DNA of 55,520 nucleotides from Rhodospirillales bacterium (lineage in GTDB: Bacteria; Pseudomonadota; Alphaproteobacteria; Acetobacterales; Acetobacteraceae), in contig JAFKLG010000083.1 of assembly GCA_017304945.1 (NCBI GenBank), positions 1 through 55,520 on the forward strand. The letters are read 5' to 3'. A program made the position numbers and the translations under genes. Positions 40,840 through 49,942 of the stretch are shown here, in pieces. Numbering within the stretch: position 1 is the stretch's first letter; every line of letters starts with the position of its first letter. Under the pieces are notes generated by a model that worked only from the letters and a program-made list of their open reading frames with translations, searched no databases and was not told where the DNA came from.

Positions 40840-42027
40840 ATGACGGACCCTCCGCCAGCCCCCGAGTCCGAGACAGCCGACGTCGCCGCCCTCCGGCGGG
40901 AGAACGCGATCCTGCGCCAGGTGCTCGACGCGATCGACGGAACCATCGTCGTCTACGATGCCGAACGCCGGTTCGTGCTGTCGAACAAGGCCTATCACGA
41001 CTATTTCCCGCATTTGCCGCCGGACCATGTGCTGGTCGGCCAGCGGTATGAGGCGCTGCTGGAACGCTCGATCGACGCCGGCGCCTCCGTCGATCCCAGC
41101 GCCAAGACCGACCGGGCGGCGTTCATTGCGCGGCGGATCCAGGAGATCGAGCAGCGCAGGGTGCCGGCGCGAGAGATCCAGGACACCACGAACGGCAAGT
41201 GGTACATGGTCCGGGTCAGCCACACGCCCGACGGTCATCGGGTGGCGCTGCGCGTCGACATCACCGAACAGAAGCGGCTGCAGGCGGAATTGGACCAGGC
41301 GCGGGCCGAGGCTGAACGCGTCAGCGCGGCGAAATCCCAATTCCTCGCGAATGTCAGCCACGAGCTGCGGACCCCGCTCAACGCCATCATCAACTTCGCC
41401 CGCCTCCTGCTCGACGAGCCGCTCGGAGCGCTGGGAGCACCGGAATACCGGAACTACGCGACCGACATCCACGACAGCGGGCGGCACCTGCTGGCGCTGA
41501 TCCAGGATCTGCTCGACTTTGCCAGCGCGGATGCCGGCCGCCTCACCACGCTGCGCCAGCCGGTCAACCTGCGCGCGCTGATCGAAAGCGTGGTCCGCCT
41601 GCTGCAGCCCGCCGCGGCCGATGCCCATGTGTCGGTGGTGGCCGTCGTGCCAGACGACCTGCCCGCGGTTGCCGGCGACAACACGCGGCTCCGCCAGGTG
41701 CTGTTCAACCTGCTCGACAACGCGATCAAATACGCAGGGCCCGGCAGCCGGATCCGCATCAGCGCGGCGCGATGCGAGGATGGCGGCCTCGAGCTCGTCG
41801 TCGCCGACGACGGCACCGGCATTGCGGCGGAGGATCTTGCCCGCGTGCTGCTGCCCTTCGAGCAGGCCATTCCGCTCGGAGGCGGGCACCGCTCCGGCAT
41901 CGGCCTCGGCCTGCCTTTGGCGATGCGACTCGTGCACCTGCACGAGGGCACGCTGACCCTGGAGAGCACGCAGGGCCAGGGGACCTCCGTCCGCATTCAC
42001 CTGCCCGCGGCGCGCGTCCTGACCTGA
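40840..42027 (+). CDS. PAS-domain sensor histidine kinase
   Basis: A 395-residue soluble histidine kinase. Residues about 18-145 are a PAS_7-like domain (LDAIDGTIVVYDAERRFVLS, then YFPHL). A coiled coil leads to the H box with phosphorylated H174 (SHELRTPLNAI). The ATPase domain has N box LFNLLDNAIKYA, G1 DDGTGI, F box LLPFEQ and G2 GIGLGLPLA. No membrane segment is present, so it senses a cytoplasmic signal. No response regulator is adjacent, so its partner is unknown. The start is uncertain: ATG 40840 or GTG 40819 (seven residues longer); neither has a strong Shine-Dalgarno site. It converges with the OPT transporter gene. Confidence 0.9.
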   Translation: MTDPPPAPESETADVAALRRENAILRQVLDAIDGTIVVYDAERRFVLSNKAYHDYFPHLPPDHVLVGQRYEALLERSIDAGASVDPSAKTDRAAFIARRIQEIEQRRVPAREIQDTTNGKWYMVRVSHTPDGHRVALRVDITEQKRLQAELDQARAEAERVSAAKSQFLANVSHELRTPLNAIINFARLLLDEPLGALGAPEYRNYATDIHDSGRHLLALIQDLLDFASADAGRLTTLRQPVNLRALIESVVRLLQPAAADAHVSVVAVVPDDLPAVAGDNTRLRQVLFNLLDNAIKYAGPGSRIRISAARCEDGGLELVVADDGTGIAAEDLARVLLPFEQAIPLGGGHRSGIGLGLPLAMRLVHLHEGTLTLESTQGQGTSVRIHLPAARVLT

Positions 42028-42043
42028 TCGGCGCCAGCGGCCG

Positions 42044-43636
42044 CTATCTTACCAGGGCCTTCCAGGTCGAGGTGAAGAAGGCGAACAGCGAGTCGCCCGC
42101 GATCACTCCGGCGCCGAACACCTCCATGCCCTCGGCGCCGGCAAAACGCTCCCACACCAGCCGGCACGCGATGCCGGCCAGCACCGCCCAGCCCGCGATC
42201 GGGAAGGCGATCAACAGCCCGGTCGAGAGCAGCACGCCCAATTGCCGCCGCGGGCCGCCCAGGAACTGGATGATTGCCCCGGGAATGGCCCAGAGCACCA
42301 GCGCCTCCGCGACATGCCAGGAGGCGCCCGCCTCGATGGTCGCGACGTAGACGCGGTCGACCGGCGGCACGAGATTGGCCGCGAAGAAGCCGGGATAGGC
42401 GAGGAACACCACGACGCCCGCCACCACGAAGGCGAACATCGCGGCCAGGAGCTGCTGGCGGCGTCCATCCCGCTCGAAGCCGGGATCGCGCCCGTGGCCA
42501 CGCAGCATGTAGCCCGCCTTCAGGTCGTAGCCCATGTCGGCGAAGGCTGGGCCGGTCGCCGCCGAGAAGCCGACCAGCAGCGCGAGCGCGACCGGCGGAA
42601 AGCCGATCAGGATGCCGATCACCAGCGTGATCAGCGCGACCGCGAAGGCGGGGAACCAGCCGGAATGCATGGCGGCGAGTCCCACGATCACCTCGTGCAC
42701 CAGCGCGGCGAAGGCGGCATAGGCCAGGAACAGCAGCAGCATCGGCCAGGAGAGTTCGGCCCACAGCCCGCCGAGCAGCGCGATCACCAGCGCGATCGCG
42801 ACATAGCCGATCGCGCCGAGGCCGAGGGAGCGGCGGACCTCCGCGGGCGTGCGATGGGCGCCGCCGGTGCCGTGCTCGCGCTTCAGGATCAGCATCGTCA
42901 CCTGCACCAGCGCGACCAGCCCGGCGCCGACCATCATGCCGTGCGGGATATACGCCTTGGCGATGTCGCCGCCCGGCAGCAGGCCGGAGAACAGCGTCGA
43001 CGAGTAGCCGCGCAGCAGCAGGCCGACGCCGAACATGGTCAGCGCCCAGATGTTGCCGATGAAGGCGACGCCGAAAGCCGACATGGGGATCGCGGCGATC
43101 CAGTTGCCGAGGATACCGATCAGCACGCCGGCGCCCAGGATCGCGGCCTTGCGACCGCCCTCGTCACCGGCACGGATCGCCTCCGCCGCGGCGGCGCCGG
43201 GCGGCCAGGCGGCATCGGCCGGAAAGACGTCGGAGTCGAAGGTGCGATAGAGCAGATAACCGTCGAGCAGCATGGCCAGGAACACGCCGACGAACAGCGG
43301 CAGGATCAGGTCGGACCGGCCCAGCACGAAGGGAATGCCGATCGGCAGCATCAGCGCGTTGCCGGCGCCGAACGTGGCGGCGGAGATGGCGCTCTGCGCC
43401 AGGTTCTGCACGTGGACCGACCGGTAGCGGGCGAAGGCGGCCAGCGGGATGCGGGCGAGCGCCATGCCGGCCAGCGCGCCGATCAGCGAGGTGTTGGCGG
43501 TGATGCCGAGTGTGACGATCAGTTGCACGCCGATGATCGCGCCGACCACGCAGAGCGGCGCGATCAGCGCCAGCGAGGCCGGCTCGAGGAAGCGCGGGTG
43601 CGATGCACCTCGCGGCGTGTCGGTGGTGCTGCTCAT
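42044..43636 (-). CDS. OPT-family oligopeptide transporter
   Basis: A 530-residue integral membrane protein with about 14-16 hydrophobic helices, recognisable as an OPT transporter (SLIGALAGMALARI, NLAQSAISAATFGAGNALM, GFSAATGPAFADMGYDLKAGYMLRG). Members carry oligopeptides, glutathione derivatives or metal-siderophores by proton symport. Proximity to a fused hydantoinase/oxoprolinase suggests that the substrate could be a gamma-glutamyl or cyclic amide compound; this is inference. The ATG at 43636 gives the correct N-terminus with a modest GGGGA upstream. Downstream of the hydantoinase gene on the same strand, 148 bases apart, with a hairpin between them. Confidence 0.88.
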   Translation of the reverse strand: MSSTTDTPRGASHPRFLEPASLALIAPLCVVGAIIGVQLIVTLGITANTSLIGALAGMALARIPLAAFARYRSVHVQNLAQSAISAATFGAGNALMLPIGIPFVLGRSDLILPLFVGVFLAMLLDGYLLYRTFDSDVFPADAAWPPGAAAAEAIRAGDEGGRKAAILGAGVLIGILGNWIAAIPMSAFGVAFIGNIWALTMFGVGLLLRGYSSTLFSGLLPGGDIAKAYIPHGMMVGAGLVALVQVTMLILKREHGTGGAHRTPAEVRRSLGLGAIGYVAIALVIALLGGLWAELSWPMLLLFLAYAAFAALVHEVIVGLAAMHSGWFPAFAVALITLVIGILIGFPPVALALLVGFSAATGPAFADMGYDLKAGYMLRGHGRDPGFERDGRRQQLLAAMFAFVVAGVVVFLAYPGFFAANLVPPVDRVYVATIEAGASWHVAEALVLWAIPGAIIQFLGGPRRQLGVLLSTGLLIAFPIAGWAVLAGIACRLVWERFAGAEGMEVFGAGVIAGDSLFAFFTSTWKALVR

Positions 43637-43661
43637 CGCGTGAAGTCCCCGAATTTGAGTT

Positions 43662-43684
43662 CCCTCTCCCCTTGCGGGAGAGGG
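43662..43684. repeat. Hairpin between the hydantoinase and OPT genes, copy 3 of the palindrome family
   Basis: CCCTCTCCC (43662-43670) pairs perfectly with GGGAGAGGG (43676-43684) around CTTGC. It lies after the hydantoinase stop and before the OPT start on the minus strand, so it could reduce read-through between the two. Same family as 43-65 and 16824-16846. Confidence 0.65.
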
Positions 43685-43784
43685 CCAGGGCGAGGGGGCG
43701 ACCGGGGCCTTGGCACCCCTTGCGTCATCCCCGCTCACCCCTTTTCCCTGCGTCCCGCACGGCGAACGGGAGGCCGTGCGCCGC

Positions 43785-46700
43785 CTACTCCGCGGCCTGG
43801 CCCTGCACGCCCTGCCAGCCATACACCGCACGTGCCGTTTCGGCGGAAACCAGCCCTTCCGCGACGTCCTCGGTCACGCGGTCACCGGGACGCTTCTGCG
43901 GATCGCCGAACCCGGCGCCGCCGCCCAGCGTGACCTCGACGATCTGCGCCGAACCGGTCAGGGTGACCAGCTCGCCGGTGCCGCAGTCGCGGGTGACGTT
44001 GCCGGCCGGATCCAGCACCACGCCGCGCACCGCGCCGCCGGCGTGACCGCCATGCAGCCCCGCCACCGTCACGCCGACGCCCTCCGGATAGACCGAGGCG
44101 AGCGTCGGCAACCCGTCGTCATGCAGCTTGCGCAACCGGGTGCGGACGCCGCAGCCGCCGCGATGCTCCCCGGGGCCGCCGGAATCGGTGACGTAGGTCT
44201 TCTCGATCACCAGCACCGGGGCGCGCGTCTCCAGCAGCTCGACCGAGGTGTTGGCGGCCGAGGTCGGGTACAGCAGCGCCGACTTGCCGTCGCGGCGCGC
44301 CGACCCGCCCTGCCCGCCGCCCATGAAGAAATGGTCGGAGTAGACCGCGCCGGCGGGATCGCGGCCGTAGATGTTGACCGCGACCGGCAGTCCGGTCGCC
44401 GCCTGCACCTGGTCGGGCGCCGCGCCCGCGAGCGCGCGGAAGATGTTGGGCGCCAGGTACCAGCCGACGCGGGTGCGCAGGTTCACCGACGCGGGCTTGG
44501 TGCAGTTCAGGATCGAGCCTTCCGGGGCCTTGACGGTGAACGGGCGGTAGCAGCCGGCATTGCCACGCACGTCCGGGCTCAGCATGCATTTCAGCGGGTA
44601 GGTCGCATGCGCCTCGGTATAGCTGAAGGTGCAGTTCAGCCCGCCTTGCGGCAGCTGCGCCGGAGCGCCGGCGAAGTCGAGTTCGATCGTGTCGCCGGAC
44701 ACCGTGAGCTTCAGCGGGTAGCGCAGCTTCTCGCCGAGCGGATTGTTCCAGATCTCCGACTCGTACACCCCGTCGGGCACGGCGCGGATTGCCGCGCGCA
44801 TCGCCTGCTCGCTGCGGGTCTGCACGACCTGCGCCAGGGCATGCAGGTCGTGCATGCCGTAATCCGCCATGAAGGCGGCGAGACGTTCGGCGCCGATCGC
44901 GTTGGCCGCGACGAAGGCATGGATGTCGCCCAGCACTTCCTCGTGCTTGCGGACGTTCTCCGCCATCAGCGTCAGCAGGTCCTCGTTCGGCACGCCCGCG
45001 CGATACAGCATCATCGGCGGGATCTGGATGCCTTCCTCATAGATCTCGCGGGCGCGCAGGCTGTCCTTGGTGCCGCCGATATCGCCCACATGTCCGACCG
45101 TGCCGATCAGCGCCACGAGGCGGCCGTCGCGGAAGGCGGGCGTGACCACGGCGACGTCGAACAGATGGCCGGCGCAGAGCCAGGGGTCGTTGGTGATCAG
45201 CACGTCGCCGGGCCGCAGGGTCTCGGCCGGGAACTTCGCCAGCAACGCCTTGGCGGCGCGCGGGAGGGTCAGGTTGAACACCGGCATGGCGCGCGGCGAG
45301 TGGGCGAGCGAGTCGCCCTGGGCGTCCAGGATGTCGCAGGCGAAATCCTGTGCTTCCGACACGATCAGGCTGAACGCCGTGCGGCAGACGGTGTGCCACA
45401 TCTCCTCGGTGACCGAGACGAGGCGGCTCCACATGATCTCCAGCGACACCGGATCGCCGTCGATCAGCGCGACCGCCTGGTCGAGCGGGGTGTCGGCGGT
45501 GATCCGCGCCGCGGGCGCGGCGGCGACGCCGATGCGGATGCGCAGGCTGCCGGCCGCATCCACCGTCACCTCGTCGCCAGCCGGGACGATGGTGGTGGCC
45601 TCGCGCTCCTCGATGATCGCCGGGCCGGCGACCGTCATGCCCTGGGCGAGCGCATAGCGGTCATAGACCGGCGCCTCCACCCAGCCATCCGCGAAGAACG
45701 CGCGGCGGGTGCCCTTGAGCGCGGCGGTGGCGGCGGTGCCGCCCGTCTCGGTCAGGGACAGGCGCGGCAGCGGGCCGCGGCAGCGCACGCGGAAGGAGAT
45801 CGCCTGGATGCCGACCCCGCCATAGACCGAGGTGTAGCGGGCGGCATAGGCCTCGGCGAAGCGGCCACGGATCATCTCCAGTTCGGCGGCGGTGATCGCG
45901 CCGTCGGGCAGCCGCACGTTGATCTCGTGCATCTGGCCTTCCAGCCGCATGTCCGCCGAACGTTCGGTGACGATGTCGGCATCGGCGACGCCGGCGGCGC
46001 GGAGCTGGGCGCGCGCGTCCTGCTCCAGCGCGGTGAGGGCCCCGTCGATCACGGCGGCGGCGTCGGGCGCGGAGAGCTTCACCGGGTGGCTGCGCACCTG
46101 TTCGAACGACAGCGGCGCGGCCAGGAAGCCCAGGGCGGAGGCGGCGCCGGACGCCGGCGGCACCAGCACCTCGCGGACGCCGAGCACGCGGGCGACCTCA
46201 CAGGCATGGGCGGGACCGGCGCCGCCGAACCCGACCATGGCATAGGCGCGTGGGTCCTTGCCCTTCTCGACGATGTGGATGCGGGCGGCCGCGGCCATGC
46301 TCTCCACCACCATGCGATGGATGCCCCAGGCGGTGCCGGTCGCGTCCAGCCCCAGCTTCGCCCCGACCGTGGCGAGCGCGGTTTCGGCGGCGGCGCGGTC
46401 GAGCCGCATGCGCCCACCGAGGAAGAAGCCGGGGTCGTAGTAGCCCAGCGCCAGGTTGGCGTCGGTCACGGTGGGTTCGGTGCCCCCGCGGCCGTAGCAG
46501 GCGGGACCGGGTTCCGCGCCGGCGGACCGGGGGCCGACCCGCAGCAGCCCGGTCTCGTCGATCGCGGCGATGGACCCGCCGCCGGCCCCGATCTCGATCA
46601 TGTCGATCACCGGCGCCTTGATCGGCAGGCCGGAGCCGCGCTTGAAGCGATGCACGCGCGCCGCCTCCATCATCGGCGCGATCTCGGCCTGGCCGTTCTC

Positions 46701-47606
46701 GATCAGGCAGGCCTTGGCGGTGGTGCCGCCCATGTCGAAGGAGATCACGTCGGCCTTGCCGGAGGCCGCGCCGAAGAAGGCGGTGGCGAGCCCGCCGCCG
46801 GCAGGGCCACTCTCCAGCAGGCGGATCGGGAAGGCGCGCGCGGCGTCCGGCGACAGCAGGCCGCCGGCCGAGTGCATCAGCCGCAGCGCGCCACGGAACC
46901 CGCGGGCCCGCAACTCGCGCTCGAGCCGGGTGAGGTAGCGAGCCATCAACGGCTGGACGTAGGCGTTGGCGCAGGTCGTGGCGCAGCGCTGGTATTCCCA
47001 GAGTTCGGCGACGACCTCCGACGACAGGGAGACGGCCAGGTCGGGGAAGGCGGCGCGCAACACCGCGGCGGCCTGCTGCTCATGCGCCGGATTGCGATAT
47101 GCGTGCAGAAAGCACACGGCGATCGCCTCCACGCCCTCGGCCACCAGCCGCTGCCCGAGCGCTCGGATCTCGGCCGGGTCGAGCGGGGTGAGGACGTTGC
47201 CGTCCCGGTCCATGCGTTCGGCGGCTTCCAGGCGATGGCGGCGCGGCACGAGCGGATCGGGGAACTGCAGGAACAGGTCGTAGATGTCGTAGCGCTGCTC
47301 CGTGCCCATCTCGAGGATGTCGCGGAACCCCGCGGTGGTGATGAGACCGAGCCGCGCGCCCTTGCGTTCGATCAGGGCGTTGGTGACGAGGGTGGTGCCG
47401 TGCACGATATCGGCCACCTCGGCGAGGGTGAGGCCGGCGCCGTCGATCAGCTCCTGCAGGCCGGCCAAGGCCCCCACCGAGGGATCCTGCGGGGTGGTCA
47501 GGCACTTGTGCAACCGGATCTCATGCCGTTCCGTGTCGAGCAGGATGAAGTCGGTGAATGTTCCGCCGATATCGAAGCCGACGCGGTAGCGGGTGGACAC
47601 GGTCAT
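43785..47606 (-). CDS. Fused hydantoinase HyuA-HyuB / 5-oxoprolinase-type protein
   Basis: A 1273-residue ATP-dependent amidohydrolase with HyuA and HyuB in one chain, as in eukaryotic and some bacterial 5-oxoprolinases. Residues about 1-690 are HyuA: YRVGFDIGGTFTDFILLD (ATPase phosphate loop), VHGTTLVTNALIERKGA, VISFDMGGTTAKACLIENG and IEIGAGGGSIAAID. Residues about 700-1273 are HyuB: DPVSLEIMWSRLVSVTEEM, ITNDPWLCAGHLFD, GHVGDIGGTKDS and GGCGVRTRLR. Substrates are cyclic imides such as 5-oxoproline, hydantoins or N-methylhydantoin; the exact one is not readable. GAGGAGA lies upstream of the ATG. It is divergent from a D-2-hydroxyacid dehydrogenase gene across 119 bases. Confidence 0.93.
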   Translation of the reverse strand: MTVSTRYRVGFDIGGTFTDFILLDTERHEIRLHKCLTTPQDPSVGALAGLQELIDGAGLTLAEVADIVHGTTLVTNALIERKGARLGLITTAGFRDILEMGTEQRYDIYDLFLQFPDPLVPRRHRLEAAERMDRDGNVLTPLDPAEIRALGQRLVAEGVEAIAVCFLHAYRNPAHEQQAAAVLRAAFPDLAVSLSSEVVAELWEYQRCATTCANAYVQPLMARYLTRLERELRARGFRGALRLMHSAGGLLSPDAARAFPIRLLESGPAGGGLATAFFGAASGKADVISFDMGGTTAKACLIENGQAEIAPMMEAARVHRFKRGSGLPIKAPVIDMIEIGAGGGSIAAIDETGLLRVGPRSAGAEPGPACYGRGGTEPTVTDANLALGYYDPGFFLGGRMRLDRAAAETALATVGAKLGLDATGTAWGIHRMVVESMAAAARIHIVEKGKDPRAYAMVGFGGAGPAHACEVARVLGVREVLVPPASGAASALGFLAAPLSFEQVRSHPVKLSAPDAAAVIDGALTALEQDARAQLRAAGVADADIVTERSADMRLEGQMHEINVRLPDGAITAAELEMIRGRFAEAYAARYTSVYGGVGIQAISFRVRCRGPLPRLSLTETGGTAATAALKGTRRAFFADGWVEAPVYDRYALAQGMTVAGPAIIEEREATTIVPAGDEVTVDAAGSLRIRIGVAAAPAARITADTPLDQAVALIDGDPVSLEIMWSRLVSVTEEMWHTVCRTAFSLIVSEAQDFACDILDAQGDSLAHSPRAMPVFNLTLPRAAKALLAKFPAETLRPGDVLITNDPWLCAGHLFDVAVVTPAFRDGRLVALIGTVGHVGDIGGTKDSLRAREIYEEGIQIPPMMLYRAGVPNEDLLTLMAENVRKHEEVLGDIHAFVAANAIGAERLAAFMADYGMHDLHALAQVVQTRSEQAMRAAIRAVPDGVYESEIWNNPLGEKLRYPLKLTVSGDTIELDFAGAPAQLPQGGLNCTFSYTEAHATYPLKCMLSPDVRGNAGCYRPFTVKAPEGSILNCTKPASVNLRTRVGWYLAPNIFRALAGAAPDQVQAATGLPVAVNIYGRDPAGAVYSDHFFMGGGQGGSARRDGKSALLYPTSAANTSVELLETRAPVLVIEKTYVTDSGGPGEHRGGCGVRTRLRKLHDDGLPTLASVYPEGVGVTVAGLHGGHAGGAVRGVVLDPAGNVTRDCGTGELVTLTGSAQIVEVTLGGGAGFGDPQKRPGDRVTEDVAEGLVSAETARAVYGWQGVQGQAAE

Positions 47607-47632
47607 GCGGATCTCCTCGCGGTCCGGTCGAT

Positions 47633-47648
47633 TGTGCGCCGCAGCACA
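47633..47648. promoter_or_regulatory. Operator-like palindrome in the divergent hyuAB/dehydrogenase promoter region
   Basis: TGTGC (47633-47637) and GCACA (47644-47648) form a spaced palindrome in the 119-base gap between the divergent starts at 47606 and 47726. Its place and shape would suit a GntR- or LysR-type regulator, but no regulator gene is nearby, and a 5-bp arm can arise by chance. Confidence 0.25.
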
Positions 47649-47725
47649 TGCCTCCGCAAGTCGTTGTTACCGCAGCCCAGTTTCGACCTGTTGTCTGCTG
47701 GGGCGAACAAGTTTGGGAGATCGGA

Positions 47726-48709
47726 ATGGCTCAGACGAATGGCTTCACGCTGGTGATGCTGCCCCCGCAGACCGAGGTCACGCGCGCCTGGGCCGCACGG
47801 CTGGGGGCCGAGGTGCCGGAGGTGCGCGTGGTGGTCGCGGAGGACGCGGCGACGGCCGACCGCGCGATCGTGGACGCCGAGGCGGCGTTCGGCTGGATCA
47901 CTCCCGCCCAGCTCGCGAGCGCGAAGAAACTGCTCTGGCTCCAGGCTCCGCAGGCGGCGCCGGCCGCCGGCTACTACTTTCCGGAGTTGATCGCGCATCC
48001 GCTGTCGGTGACCAACTTCCGCGAGATCTTCAACGACCATATCGGCGCGCACATCCTGGCCTTCGTGCTCGCCTTCGCCCGCGGCCTGCACGTGTTCATT
48101 CCGCAGCAGCTGCGCCGGGAGTGGAAGAAGCCGGACGGAGAGGATGAGGGCGTGATCCATCTCCCCGAGGCCACGGCGCTGATCGTGGGTCTCGGCGGCA
48201 TCGGCGCGGAGGCCGCGCGGCTCCTGCGCGCGTTCGGCGTCACGGTGCTGGCCACCGACGCGCGGCGCGCGAGCAAGCCCGCGGAGGTGGCGGAGCTGCA
48301 CCCGCCCGAGGCGCTCGACGTTCTGCTGCCGCGGGCGGATTTCGTGATCCTGACCGTGCCGCACACGCCGGCCACCGAAGGGTTCTTCAACCGCGCCCGC
48401 TTCCAGCGGATGAAGCGAAGTGCGTTCTTCATCAACATCGGTCGCGGCATGACCACGCGGCTGGACGATCTGGTGGCGGCGCTGGAGGCGGGCGAGATCG
48501 CGGGCGCCGCGCTGGACGTGTTCGAGCAGGAGCCGCTGCCGGAGGCGCACCCGCTCTGGACCATGCCGAACGTGCTGCTGACGCCGCACATGGCCGGCCG
48601 CGGTCCGTACCTGGATGAGCGGCGCTACCAGATCCTGGCGGAGAATTGCCGCGCCCTGGCCGCCGGCAAGCCGCTGCGGAACATGGTGGACAAGGCGAGC
48701 TGGTTCTGA
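47726..48709 (+). CDS. D-2-hydroxyacid dehydrogenase (second paralogue)
   Basis: A 327-residue NAD-dependent dehydrogenase. The NAD fold is ALIVGLGGIGAEAARLLRAFG. The catalytic Arg is in NIGRGMTTRLDDL, Glu in DVFEQEPLPEAHPLW and His in LTPHMAGRGPYLDERR. Its C-terminus (YQILAENCRALAAGKPLRNMVDK) differs from the paralogue at 38746 and looks like the branch often found in sugar-acid or amino-acid degradation clusters. The ATG at 47726 has GGGAGA upstream. It lies 119 bases divergent from the hydantoinase and 100 bases before the enolase-superfamily gene on the same strand. Confidence 0.9.
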   Translation: MAQTNGFTLVMLPPQTEVTRAWAARLGAEVPEVRVVVAEDAATADRAIVDAEAAFGWITPAQLASAKKLLWLQAPQAAPAAGYYFPELIAHPLSVTNFREIFNDHIGAHILAFVLAFARGLHVFIPQQLRREWKKPDGEDEGVIHLPEATALIVGLGGIGAEAARLLRAFGVTVLATDARRASKPAEVAELHPPEALDVLLPRADFVILTVPHTPATEGFFNRARFQRMKRSAFFINIGRGMTTRLDDLVAALEAGEIAGAALDVFEQEPLPEAHPLWTMPNVLLTPHMAGRGPYLDERRYQILAENCRALAAGKPLRNMVDKASWF

Positions 48710-48809
48710 CCGCACGCCGACGGCAGGACGGCGGTTCACCCTGAGCGGGCAAGCCTGAACGTGACTCCGCGCGCGGCTGGCCTACACTCCGTCCGGGGAG
48801 GAACCAGCC

Positions 48810-49907
48810 ATGAAGATCACCGGCTTCGAAGCCCAGACCCTGGCCATTCCGGAGGACGACCCGCTCGCCGACATGCCCGAGGAGGCAGGGCGCAAGCGGC
48901 CGGTCGTCACGCTCCGCCTGCGCACCGACGCGGGGCTCGAGGGCATTGCCGTCACCTTCTACGGCGGCGCGATGACCCGCAGCCTGCGCACCGCCGTCGA
49001 GGAACTGGCCGAACTCACGATCGGCATGGACCCGCTGCGGATCGAGCAGGTGAACGCGCGGCTGATGGCGGGCACGGGCGATTCCTGCGGGCCGGGCGGG
49101 ATCTTCACGCTGGCGGCCTCCGCCATCGACATCGCGCTATGGGATATCAAGGGCAAGGCGCTGGAGCAGCCGCTGTGGAAGCTGCTGGGCGGGCATCGCC
49201 AACGCGTGCCGACCTATGCGTCGGGCTCGTTGCGGCGCGGCCTGACCGACGACCAGGCGCAGCGGGCCGCGGCGACGCTGGTGCGCAAGGGCTTCCGTGA
49301 GATGAAGACGCAGATGGCGCTGCCCGGCACGCCGACCCCGGCCGACGAGGTGCGGCGCGTGCGCGTGGTGCGCGAGGCGATCGGTCCCGACATCAAGCTG
49401 ATGTGCGACATCAACCAGCGCTGGCGGCCGGAACAGGCGATCGATATCGGCCGACGCGTGGAGGAAGTCGGGCTGTTCTGGCTGGAGGACGTCACCACCG
49501 CCGACGACTACCAGGGCCTGGCGCGAGTGACGGCGGCGCTGAGCACGCCGATCGCGGGCGGGGAATACGTCTACGGCATCGCCCCGTTCGCGCAGATGAT
49601 CCGGCACCATTCGGTGGACATCCCGATGATCGACATCTGCCGCGCCGGCGGTGTCACGCCGTGGATGAAGATCGCCGGCATGGCCGAGGCGTTCAACCTG
49701 CCGGTGGTCAGCCACGTGATGCCGGAGATCCTGTGCCACCTGATCGCCGCCTGCCCGAACGGGCTGACGGTGGAATACATGCCCTGGATGCTCTGCCTGT
49801 ATGAGGAAACGCCCGCGATCGAGGACGGGATGCTGGTGCTGCCCGACAAGCCGGGTCTGGGCCTGCGCTTCGACGAGAAGGCCCTGGCGGCGTTCCGGGT
49901 CGGCTGA
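48810..49907 (+). CDS. Mandelate racemase/muconate lactonizing enzyme family protein
   Basis: A 365-residue enolase-superfamily enzyme. The capping domain (1-125) starts MKITGFEAQTLAIPEDDP. In the barrel, K166 and Q168 (KTQ) form the second-strand acid/base site; metal ligands are D200 (with N202), E226 and E252; D275 and H302 (SHVMPE) form the opposite His-Asp dyad. A Lys plus a His/Asp base fits mandelate racemase-type racemases and acid-sugar dehydratases. Together with the upstream hydroxyacid dehydrogenase this points to breakdown of a hydroxy or sugar acid. GGAGGAACC precedes the ATG. Confidence 0.9.
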   Translation: MKITGFEAQTLAIPEDDPLADMPEEAGRKRPVVTLRLRTDAGLEGIAVTFYGGAMTRSLRTAVEELAELTIGMDPLRIEQVNARLMAGTGDSCGPGGIFTLAASAIDIALWDIKGKALEQPLWKLLGGHRQRVPTYASGSLRRGLTDDQAQRAAATLVRKGFREMKTQMALPGTPTPADEVRRVRVVREAIGPDIKLMCDINQRWRPEQAIDIGRRVEEVGLFWLEDVTTADDYQGLARVTAALSTPIAGGEYVYGIAPFAQMIRHHSVDIPMIDICRAGGVTPWMKIAGMAEAFNLPVVSHVMPEILCHLIAACPNGLTVEYMPWMLCLYEETPAIEDGMLVLPDKPGLGLRFDEKALAAFRVG

Positions 49908-49942
49908 GGGGATCTGCGGCGGGTCGGCCCCCGTCGCCTCCT

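Noticed and set aside
43710..47756. 1348-residue open frame on the plus strand opposite the fused hydantoinase
   Set aside because: Same reasoning: antisense to a well-supported gene, with low-complexity Arg/His/Gly-rich translation and no ribosome-binding site.
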